From NCBI RefSeq assembly GCF_042434095.1, contig NZ_JBHLUE010000002.1, forward strand, positions 636,128 to 700,127: DNA of 64,000 bases, in the 5' to 3' direction. Positions within the stretch are counted from its first letter, which is position 1. Every line of letters starts with the position of its first letter. This DNA comes from KBS50 sp042434095. Lineage in GTDB: Bacteria > Actinomycetota > Actinomycetes > Mycobacteriales > Micromonosporaceae. The notes beneath the pieces are model-generated. The model made no database searches. It saw only the letters and a list, made by a program, of their open reading frames with translations, and was not told the origin of the DNA. Position numbers and translations under genes: made by a program. Positions 1-8,200 of this stretch are shown here, one piece after another.

Positions 1-1298
1 TCGGCCGGATCGAACTCGCGGCCGTCCGGGCCGGGCAGCACCGGCCGGCGCCGGCGCAGCGTCAGCGCGCCGGTGACCAGGTCGACGTCGTACACCGACT
101 CGGGCGTGACCAGCGAGGTGTAGCTGATCCGGACGGTGTCGGTGTGGTACTCGGGGTTGCTGTCCAGGCCCACCGCATAGATCGGCTCGGGAAACGGGAC
201 GTCGTACGCGTCGGTGCTGCCCACGGCGAGCACCCGCAGCCCGGTCAGCCCGCCGCTGCGCAGCGAGACCACCAGGTGGTTGGCGAACGCGTCGACCGAC
301 TCCAGCCGGGTGCCCGGACTGTGCTCGATGATCGGCGTCCAGGCCCCGGGGGCGTCGGCCGACGTGTACGCGAGCGCGAAGTCCTCGGCGCCGTCGTTGT
401 GCAGGATCAGGAACCGATGTCCGTGGTGCTCGACGGAGTATTCGACCCCCTGCCGCCGCTGCGCCACCACGGCGGGCTCCCCGGTCGGGTTGCCGGCCGG
501 GATCACCCGCACCTCGCTGGTGATCTTGCTGCCGATGTCGATGAGGATGAACTTCTCCGAGCGGGTCAGCTCGACACTCACCCAGAACCGCTCGTCCGGC
601 TCCTCGTACACGATGACGTCGTCACCGGTCGGCGTGCCGAGCGTGTGCCGCCAGACCCGGTGCGGCCGCCAGGCCTCGTCGACGGTCAGATAGAACAGCA
701 CCGAGCCGTCCGCGGACCAGGCGGTGCCGTAGAAGGTGCCGGGGATCTCGTCGGCCAGCACGTCGCCGGTGGACAGGTCCTTGATCCGCAGGGTGAACCG
801 TTCGTCCCCGGCGAAGTCGGTGGAGTAGGCCAGCCACCGCCCGTCCGGGCTCACGTCGAAGGCGCCCAGCGCGAAGAAGTCGTGCCCCTCGGCCAGCGCG
901 TTGCCGTCCAGCAGGATCTCCTCGCCGGCCAGCGGGGCGCCGTCGTCCGTGCTCGGCGGCTCGCTCTCGCCCTCGGCGATCGGCCGCCGGCAGTGGATGC
1001 CGTACTGCTGACCCTCCTCCGTACGGGTGTAGTACCAGTGGCCGCCCTTGCGGACCGGCACGGTGAGGTCGGTCTCCCGGGTCCGCCGCCGGGTCTCCGT
1101 GAACAGCGTCTCGCGCAGCCCGGCCAGGTGCGCGGTGGCCGCGTCGGTGTACGCGTTCTCGGCTCGCAGGTAGGCGAGCGTCTCCGGGTCGTCCTTGGTG
1201 GCGAGCCACGCGTACTCGTCGATGACCGTGTCGTCGTGGTGGGTGCGCTCGCTCGGGACCCGCTTGGCGGCCGGCGGGGCCGGCATCTCCGTCGTCAC
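1..1298 (-). CDS. ptrB: Oligopeptidase B (S9A prolyl oligopeptidase family), 3' end outside window
   Basis: The reverse strand reads through from about 1298 to the window edge, giving about 432 residues. It begins with a Pro/Ala-rich stretch and the oligopeptidase B N-terminal pattern (SERTHHDDTVIDEYAWL, then DDPETLAYLRAEN), followed by beta-propeller sequence (VRKGGHWYYTRTEEGQQYG, DVSPDGRWLAYSTD, IPGTFYGTAWSADGSVLFY). The family cleaves short peptides after basic residues. The Ser-Asp-His catalytic domain is C-terminal and would lie beyond position 1, so activity cannot be judged. I chose GTG at 1298 (VTTEMPAP); ATG 1286 and GTG 1307 are in-frame alternatives. It is divergent from the FAD oxidoreductase gene. 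Confidence 0.87.
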   Translation of the reverse strand, partial: MTTEMPAPPAAKRVPSERTHHDDTVIDEYAWLATKDDPETLAYLRAENAYTDAATAHLAGLRETLFTETRRRTRETDLTVPVRKGGHWYYTRTEEGQQYGIHCRRPIAEGESEPPSTDDGAPLAGEEILLDGNALAEGHDFFALGAFDVSPDGRWLAYSTDFAGDERFTLRIKDLSTGDVLADEIPGTFYGTAWSADGSVLFYLTVDEAWRPHRVWRHTLGTPTGDDVIVYEEPDERFWVSVELTRSEKFILIDIGSKITSEVRVIPAGNPTGEPAVVAQRRQGVEYSVEHHGHRFLILHNDGAEDFALAYTSADAPGAWTPIIEHSPGTRLESVDAFANHLVVSLRSGGLTGLRVLAVGSTDAYDVPFPEPIYAVGLDSNPEYHTDTVRISYTSLVTPESVYDVDLVTGALTLRRRRPVLPGPDGREFDPA

Positions 1299-1350
1299 CC
1301 CGGCCACGTTACCGGCCACCCCCGCCCGCCCCACCCGACGCCGCCCGCGA

Positions 1351-1403
1351 AGGAAGGGCCCCTTGTTATCGCCTGCGGTATAGGAAGGGCCCCCTGTTAA
1401 CGC
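1351..1403 (+). repeat. Composite dispersed repeat, copy A (two direct 22-base arms)
   Basis: Two direct arms of 22 bases, each starting AGGAAGGGCCCC, occupy 1351-1372 and 1382-1403 and are separated by 9 bases. The first arm ends TTGTTATCGC and the second CTGTTAACGC. Both arms recur base for base in reverse orientation at 22144-22196, with the same 9-base spacing. It lies between two divergent genes. Confidence 0.85.
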
Positions 1404-1426
1404 CGGGCCACCCCGCCCTTGTCCCT

Positions 1427-1449
1427 CGTTCGTACACATGTACGATAAC
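1427..1449 (+). promoter_or_regulatory. LexA/SOS-box-like palindrome overlapping a -10 element
   Basis: TCGTACACATGTACGA at 1430-1445 is a perfect six-base inverted repeat (TCGTAC / GTACGA) around four bases, flanked by CGTT and AACG. It resembles the actinobacterial LexA box TCGAAC-N4-GTTCGA with one symmetric change. TACGAT at 1441-1446 is a plausible -10 for the following gene, so a bound repressor would block it. Assignment to LexA is inference. Confidence 0.45.
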
Positions 1450-1466
1450 GAGGAGTGGGGGGTGTG

Positions 1467-2816
1467 ATGACATCTGGTGATCAGCCGCTACCCGGCATCG
1501 GCGGACGGCTCGAGAAGATCTGCGGTTCCGGCTTCGCCCGTCCCGCGGGGGGCGCCGACGAGGTGGCCGGCCGGCCGGCGCGGTGGGTGGCCGTGCCCGG
1601 CTCGCCGGCGGCGGTGGGCGAGGTCCTCCGGCTCGCCGCGGAGTACGACCTGTCCGTGGTGGCCCGCGGCGCCGGCACGAAGATCGACTGGGGCGCGACG
1701 CCGGCCCACCTCGACATCCTGCTCGACACGGGCCGGCTCGCCGGGGTGTGGCACCGGTCGACCGGCGAGCTGACCGCCGAGGTCGGCGCCGGCACGCCCA
1801 TCCGGGCCGTACAGGCGGTGCTGGAACGGTCCGGCCAGCGGCTGCCCATCGACGTCCGGTCCGAGGGGGCGACCGTCGGCGGCGTGGTGGCGGCCGACGA
1901 GGCCGGCCCGCTGCGGCACCGGCACGGTTCGCCCTGCTCGCAGGTCGTCGAGGTGGGCTACGTCGACGCCGGCGGCGAGCCGGTCCGGCTGGCCGGCACG
2001 GGCCCCGAGGGCGCGCCCGCCGAGCTGGCCTCGCTGCTGTGCGGGTCGCAGGGCGCGCTCGGCGTGCTGGTCTCGGCCACCCTGCGCGTGCAGCCCGTGC
2101 CCGCCCGCCGGTTCTGGCTGCTCCGTCCGGTGTGGACCCCGCTGGAGGTGCACAATCTGGTCGGCGAGATCCTCGCGAGCGCCATCGAGCCGGCGGCCAT
2201 CGAGGTGGATCTGCCGGCGGCCGTTCCGGAACCGGTCGGCGGCCCGGGATATCCGGCGGACCGCGGCGGGCATCCGGCCGGCACCGCCCGGCCCGCCCGG
2301 AGCGGCCCGACGGGCGGGTCCGGCACGCTGGCCGTGCTCATCGAGGGCGGCCCGGCCGAGGTGGCCGAGCGGGCCCGGCGGCTGGGTCGGATCCTCGGCA
2401 CGGCCGCCCGCGGCGCCGCGGCGCCACCGCCGTGGTGGCGGCGGTACCCGTTCGACGGCGATGACGTGGCGCTCCGGATCGAGGTGCCGATCGGGGATCT
2501 GCACGCGGCGGTCTACGCCCTGCGGGACGCCGCCGGCACGCCGGTGGCGGTGCGCGGTTCGGCTGGGCTCGGGGTGGTGCACGCCGCCCTGCCGGCGGCC
2601 ACGCCGCCGCCGCGGGTGGCGGCCATCCTCACGTCCGTCCGGGACGTGCTCGCCGCCCGCTCGGGGCGGTGCCTGGTGCTCGCCGCGCCGCCGGAGGTCC
2701 GCGGCGCCGTGGACCTGTGGGGTCAGCTGCCAGATCTGCCGCTGCTGCGCCGGGTCAAGGAGCGGTACGACCCGGACCATCGCCTGGCGCCCGGCCGCTT
2801 CCCCGGCGGCCTGTGA
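1467..2816 (+). CDS. FAD-binding oxidoreductase, glycolate oxidase GlcE-like
   Basis: The protein has 449 residues. The N-terminal half is an FAD-binding PCMH fold: LRLAAEYDLSVVARGAGTKI, then LTAEVGAGTPIRAVQAVL, then GATVGGVVAADEAGPLRHR, and LLCGSQGALGVLVSATLRV. The C-terminal half ends in RRVKERYDPDHRLAPGRF, typical of glycolate/D-lactate oxidase subunits. It probably oxidises a 2-hydroxy acid together with partners that are not adjacent here. ATG 1467 has AGGAG at 1451-1455; GTG 1455 and GTG 1464 are in-frame alternatives, and a -10 at 1441-1446 would put the transcript start near 1453. A LexA-like palindrome precedes it. The last codons lie in a 44-base tandem repeat that runs past the stop. 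Confidence 0.85.
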   Translation: MTSGDQPLPGIGGRLEKICGSGFARPAGGADEVAGRPARWVAVPGSPAAVGEVLRLAAEYDLSVVARGAGTKIDWGATPAHLDILLDTGRLAGVWHRSTGELTAEVGAGTPIRAVQAVLERSGQRLPIDVRSEGATVGGVVAADEAGPLRHRHGSPCSQVVEVGYVDAGGEPVRLAGTGPEGAPAELASLLCGSQGALGVLVSATLRVQPVPARRFWLLRPVWTPLEVHNLVGEILASAIEPAAIEVDLPAAVPEPVGGPGYPADRGGHPAGTARPARSGPTGGSGTLAVLIEGGPAEVAERARRLGRILGTAARGAAAPPPWWRRYPFDGDDVALRIEVPIGDLHAAVYALRDAAGTPVAVRGSAGLGVVHAALPAATPPPRVAAILTSVRDVLAARSGRCLVLAAPPEVRGAVDLWGQLPDLPLLRRVKERYDPDHRLAPGRFPGGL

Positions 2817-2914
2817 GCCGACGGACCAGCAGAACCGGCCGCTTCCCCGGCGGCCTGTGAGCCGACGGACCAGCAGAACCAGCCGCTTCCCCGGCGGCCG
2901 GTGAGCCCGCGGTC
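2791..2914. repeat. 44-base tandem repeat spanning the stop codon of the FAD oxidoreductase
   Basis: The units 2791-2834 and 2835-2878 are identical, and a degenerate third unit runs to about 2914. Each complete unit includes the codons for RFPGGL and the TGA, so the end of the gene has been copied downstream as non-coding sequence. It fills the space before the convergent phosphatase gene. Confidence 0.9.
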
Positions 2915-2925
2915 CGGCATAACTT

Positions 2926-4983
2926 TCAGGCGGCGTCGTTGCGGAGCACCAGGATGGCGATGTCGTCCCGGGGCGGCTCGGCGGAGAAGCCGATGGCCGT
3001 GGTGCGCAGCCGGGCCGCCACCACGTCGGCCGAATAGCCGGCCAGCGGCATGGCGGCGGCCCGCAGCCGCTCGGTGCCGAACAGTTCGCTGCCGCGGCGC
3101 CGCTCGGTCACCCCGTCGGTGTAGAAGACCAGCGCGTCGCCCGGCCCGAGCGGCACCTCGGCGGCCGGCGAGACGATCGTGTCGAGCAGCCCGAGCGCGG
3201 TGCCGCCGCTGCCCACGAACGACGCCCGGCCGTCGCCGCGGACCAGCACCGGCCGGTCGTGCCCGGCAAGGTGCAGCGAGACGTCGAGCCGGTCCGGGCC
3301 GACCGGTCGGACGGCGGCCAGCGCCAGCGTGCAGTAGCGCCCGCCGCCCCGCTCGACCAGCGTCTCGTTGAGCCGGCTCAGCGCCTCCGGCAGCGGCTTG
3401 CCGTCGCCGACGAGGACCCGGATCACGTCCCGGACCAGGCCGGTCACGGTGGCGGCCTGCACGCCCTTGCCGGACACGTCGCCCACCACCACCAGCCAAC
3501 GGCCGTCCGGCAGCGGCACCACGTCGTAGAAGTCGCCGCCCACGTCGGCCACGTCGCCGGTCGGCACGTACTCGGCCGCGAAGCCGATCCCGGGGACCAC
3601 CGGGAGCACCGGCGGCAGCAGCGACTGTTGCAGGGTCTGCGCCACCCGGCGCCGTTCGGCGTGGATGCGCGCGTTCTCGATGGCCAGCCCGGCCCGCCGG
3701 GCCACGTCCTCCAGCACGCCCACCTCGTCCGGGTCGTGCCGGCTGCGCTGGTGCCGGCCGACGGCCAGGGTGCCGAGCCGCTGCCCGCGAGCCACCAGCG
3801 GTACGGCGATGCCCTCCAGCGGCGGCCCGATCGGCAGCTGGATGCCCAACCGGACGGCCTCCCGCAGGGTCCCCTGCACCGAGTCGGGGTCGGTCTCCTT
3901 GAGCAGCTTGTCGAGCTCCGGCAGCGCCGCCTCGTCCTCGTGGGTGACCGCCGAGAGCCGCAGCCGTCCCCACTCGTCCACGGTGTGCACCGCGCACCAC
4001 CGACCGAGCCTGGGCACCACCAGCTGCGGCACCAGGGCCATGGTCAGCTCCACGTCCAGCGACTGGGCGAGGAGCTCGCTGGCCTCGGCGAGGAACGTGA
4101 GCCAGGTCTGCCGGCGCAGGTCGGTCCGGCGTAGCCGGTCGTTCTCCAGATGCAGGGAGAGCCGCTCGGCCATCAGCGCCGCCAGCGGTCGCGCATACCC
4201 GGACGGCGCCACGTCCAGCTCGACCTCGCCGTGGTACGGCCGGTTCACCGCGAGCGGGATGCGCAGCTGATCGTCGTCGTGCCGGGGCTGCCGGCCGTAC
4301 CGGGCCAGCACCTGGAGCCCGTCGCCGTCGCCCCGGTCCAGCCGCACGGTGCCGCCGGCCGCGCCGAGGATCTCGGCCACCCGGGCGAGCAGCCCGGCGG
4401 CGAAGTCGGGCAGCGGGTCGTCCGCGTACGGGTCGGGCGCCAGCTGCATCAGCGTGGTCATGGCGCCGGCACTCGGCGCGGTCGGCGGCGGACCCTCGGC
4501 CGTGGCGGTCAACGCCCGGCCGGCGATGTCGCGCGGGGCGGTCGACCGCGCCTTGCGGTCGAGCCGGAACCACACGCCCTTGCCGGTCGGCAGGTGCAGC
4601 GTGCCCCACCGGCTGGCGAAGTGGTCGACCAGAAGCAGGCCGCGACCCCGCTCGGAGACCTCGGTGATGTCCGAGGCGTCGTTGCGGGGCCCGGCCGTCA
4701 CGTCGTCGATGGGCCCGGCCGCGAAGTCCGAGACCATCACGTTGAGGCCCTCGTCGTCCGCCAGCACCTCGATGTCCAGCTCGGTGCGGGCGTGCTCGAC
4801 CGCGTTCGTGGTGAGCTCGGTGGTCAGCAGGAGCGCCTCGTTGAGCAGTTCGTCGAGGCCGGCCTCGACCAGAACGGCCCGGACCAGCGCGCGGGCCGTC
4901 GCCGGCGTCCGCCGGTCGGCCGGCAACCGGACACGGCGGACACGCTCGTCGGTACCGCCGGCCAGGTTCCGCTCCGTGGACAC
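2926..4983 (-). CDS. SpoIIE-type PP2C phosphatase with RsbW-like ATPase and GAF-like domain
   Basis: The protein has 685 residues and three parts. Residues of about 10-150 form a GHKL anti-sigma kinase-like domain (N-box ELTTNAVEHA, later ERGRGLLLVDHFASRWG). A GAF-like middle follows (ASELLAQSLDVELTMALVPQLV, then VLEDVARRAGLAIENARIHAERRR). The C-terminal third is a SpoIIE phosphatase (DVGGDFYDVVPLPDGRW, VGDVSGKGVQAATVTGLVRD, LVFYTDGVTERR, PPRDDIAILVLR) with the metal-binding Asp residues present. Such proteins dephosphorylate STAS antagonists in partner-switching stress pathways; a STAS gene lies at 12865-13200. GTG 4983 follows GGAGGATACGAGGG, better than ATG 5019. It is divergent from the hybrid kinase. 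Confidence 0.9.
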   Translation of the reverse strand: MSTERNLAGGTDERVRRVRLPADRRTPATARALVRAVLVEAGLDELLNEALLLTTELTTNAVEHARTELDIEVLADDEGLNVMVSDFAAGPIDDVTAGPRNDASDITEVSERGRGLLLVDHFASRWGTLHLPTGKGVWFRLDRKARSTAPRDIAGRALTATAEGPPPTAPSAGAMTTLMQLAPDPYADDPLPDFAAGLLARVAEILGAAGGTVRLDRGDGDGLQVLARYGRQPRHDDDQLRIPLAVNRPYHGEVELDVAPSGYARPLAALMAERLSLHLENDRLRRTDLRRQTWLTFLAEASELLAQSLDVELTMALVPQLVVPRLGRWCAVHTVDEWGRLRLSAVTHEDEAALPELDKLLKETDPDSVQGTLREAVRLGIQLPIGPPLEGIAVPLVARGQRLGTLAVGRHQRSRHDPDEVGVLEDVARRAGLAIENARIHAERRRVAQTLQQSLLPPVLPVVPGIGFAAEYVPTGDVADVGGDFYDVVPLPDGRWLVVVGDVSGKGVQAATVTGLVRDVIRVLVGDGKPLPEALSRLNETLVERGGGRYCTLALAAVRPVGPDRLDVSLHLAGHDRPVLVRGDGRASFVGSGGTALGLLDTIVSPAAEVPLGPGDALVFYTDGVTERRRGSELFGTERLRAAAMPLAGYSADVVAARLRTTAIGFSAEPPRDDIAILVLRNDAA

Positions 4984-5209
4984 CCCTCGTATCCTCCACG
5001 GCCGGGCGTCCAGTTCCAAGCCGGTCGAGCCGTTACAGTCGGTAGCGAGGGACGTTTACGGCATTCGCCTCTTTCCCGTACGAATTCGCCGCAGGCCGGC
5101 GATCGGCGCGCCTTGGCAGTCGGGCGCTCCCCGCACCATGATGGGTGCTGGCCACGGGCGGGGCCGACCACCACCGGTCCCGCCTCCGGCGAGCTGAGCG
5201 AGGAATTTC

Positions 5210-8200
5210 ATGACCACGGTGAACGACGTGTCCGCGGGCGCGACCCCGAACGAGACCGCGCTGCTCGGTGAACTCACCGAGGCGTTGCGGCGGGTCCGCC
5301 GGGGCGATCTCAAGGTACGGCTGCCCCGGCGCGCCGGGAGCGCCGGTGAGCTTGTCGACGTCTTCAACGACGTGGTGGCGCTGCAGGAGCGGCAGCATCT
5401 CGACCTGCGGCGGATCAGCCGTACGGTGGGCCGGGACGGGCGGCTCACCGAGCGCCTGGACGAGGAAGGCCTGGACGGATCGTGGGCCGAGAGCAACCGG
5501 GCGGTCAACTCGCTGATCGACGACCTGGGCCGGCCCACCACCGAGATCGCCCGGGTGATCGCCGCCGTGGCCAACGGCGACCTGTCCCAGCACATGGCCA
5601 TGGAGATCGACGACCGACCGCTGCGCGGGCAGTACCTGCGGATCGGCCGCACCGTGAACACGATGGTGGACCAGCTGTCGTCGTTCGCCGACGAGGTGAC
5701 CCGGGTGGCCCGCGAGGTGGGCACCGAGGGCAAGCTCGGCGGCCAGGCCCAGGTCCGGGGCGTCTCGGGACGCTGGCGCGACCTCACCGACTCGGTGAAC
5801 ACGATGGCCTCCAACCTCACCCACCAGGTGCGGTCCATTTCCCAGGTGTCCACGGCGGTGGCCCGGGGCGACCTGTCGCAGAAGATCACCGTGTCGGCCC
5901 GGGGCGAGGTGGCCGAGCTGGCTCACACGATCAACTCGCTGACCGACACGCTCCGGCTGTTCGCCGAGCAGGTGACCCGGGTGGCCCGGGAGGTCGGCAC
6001 CGAGGGCAAGCTCGGCGGTCAGGCCGAGGTGCCGAACGTGGCGGGCACCTGGAAGGACCTGACCGACAGCGTCAACTCGATGGCCTCGAACCTCACCGCC
6101 CAGGTCCGCAACATCGCCCAGGTCTCCACGGCGGTGGCCGGCGGTGACCTGAGCCAGAAGATCACCGTGGCCGCCCAGGGCGAGATCCTCGAGCTCAAGG
6201 ACACCGTGAACACGATGGTGGATCAGCTGTCGTCGTTTGCCGACGAGGTGACCCGGGTGGCCCGGGAGGTGGGCATCGAGGGCAAGCTGGGCGGCCAGGC
6301 CCAGGTCCGGGGCCTGTCCGGTACGTGGCGGGACCTCACCGAGAACGTCAACCAGCTCGCCGGCAACCTCACCTCGCAGGTGCGGAACATTTCCCAGGTC
6401 TCCACGGCGGTGGCCAAGGGCGACCTGTCGCAGAAGATCACGGTGGATGCCCGGGGCGAGATCCTGGAGTTGAAGTCGACGGTGAACACGATGGTGGATC
6501 AGCTGTCGTCGTTCGCCGACGAGGTGACCCGGGTGGCCCGCGAGGTGGGTACGGAGGGCAAGCTCGGTGGTCAGGCGCAGGTGCGGGGCGTGGCCGGCAC
6601 CTGGCGGGACCTGACCGACAACGTGAACTCGATGGCCTCCAACCTCACCGCCCAGGTCCGCAACATCGCCTCGGTGACCACGGCGGTGGCCAAGGGCGAC
6701 CTGTCGCAGAAGATCACGGTGGATGCCCGGGGCGAGATCCTGGAGTTGAAGTCGACGGTGAACACGATGGTGGATCAGCTGTCGTCGTTTGCCGACGAGG
6801 TGACCCGGGTGGCCCGCGAGGTGGGTACGGAGGGCAAGCTGGGCGGTCAGGCGCAGGTGCGGGGCGTGGCCGGCACCTGGCGGGACCTGACCGACAACGT
6901 GAACTCGATGGCCTCCAACCTCACCTCGCAGGTCCGGAACATCGCCCAGGTCTCCACCGCGGTGGCCCGGGGCGACCTCGGGCAGAAGATCACGGTGGAC
7001 GCGCAGGGCGAGATCCTGGAGCTGAAGTCGACGGTGAACACCATGGTGGATCAGCTGTCGTCGTTCGCCGACGAGGTGACCCGGGTGGCCCGCGAGGTGG
7101 GCACGGAGGGCAAGCTGGGCGGTCAGGCGGAGGTGAAGGGGGTCTCCGGCACCTGGCGGGACCTGACCGACAATGTGAACTCGATGGCCTCCAACCTCAC
7201 CTCCCAGGTCCGCAACATCGCCTCGGTGACCACGGCGGTGGCCAAGGGCGACCTCGGGCAGAAGATCACGGTGGACGCCCAGGGCGAGATCCTGGAGCTG
7301 AAGAACACCGTGAACACGATGGTGGATCAGCTCTCGTCGTTCGCCGACGAGGTGACCCGGGTCGGTCGCGAGGTGGGCATCGAGGGCAAGCTCGGCGGTC
7401 AGGCGCGGGTGAAGGGCGTCTCGGGCACCTGGCGGGACCTCACCGAGAACGTCAACCAGCTGGCCTCGACGCTCACCACCCAGCTGCGGGCGATCGCCCA
7501 GGTCTCCACGGCGGTGACCCGCGGCGACCTGACCCAGCGCATCGCCGTGCAGGCGCAGGGCGAGATCGCCGAGCTCAAGGACAACATCAACCAGATGATC
7601 GTCACCCTGCGGGAGACGACCAAGAAGAACGCCGAGCAGGGCTGGTTGGATTCCAACCTGGCCCGGATCGGCGACCTGTTGCAGGGTCAGCGCGACCTCG
7701 GCGAGGTCTGCCGCATGATCATGATGGAGGTCACCCCGCTGGTCGACGCCCAGCTCGGCGCGTTCTTCCTGGCCGACGACTCCGACGGGGCGATCCGGCT
7801 GCGGCTCACCGCCTCGTACGGCTATGTGTCGCGCGACCACGACATCACCTTCGGTCCCGGCGAGGGCCTGGTCGGGCAGACGGCGCTGTCCCGGCGGACG
7901 ATCCGGGTACGGGCGGTGCCGGATGGGCGGCTCGTGGTCCGCTCCGGCCTGGCCGAGACCCCGCCGGCCGACCTGGTGGTGCTGCCGGTGCTGTTCGAGG
8001 GCGAGCTGCTCGGCGTGATCGAGTTCGCCGGTGTGACCACCTTCTCCGATCTGCACCTGGCGTTCCTCGAGCGGCTGGTGCTGACCATCGGCGTGGCCGT
8101 GAACACCATCCAGGCCAACCGGCGGACCGAGGAGCTGCTGGCCCAGTCCCAGCGGCTGGCGCACGAGATGCAGGAGCAGTCGGCCGAGCTGCAGCGCACC

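Noticed and set aside
144..1400. 418-codon forward frame opposite oligopeptidase B
   Set aside because: The reverse-strand product has clear S9 family sequence; the forward product is low-complexity Arg/Val/Gly and covers the repeat element.
5654..7585. Regular repeat that might be mistaken for a CRISPR array
   Set aside because: Period is 276 bases, in frame, without unique spacers; it encodes HAMP units. No array with short repeats and variable spacers was seen anywhere in the window.
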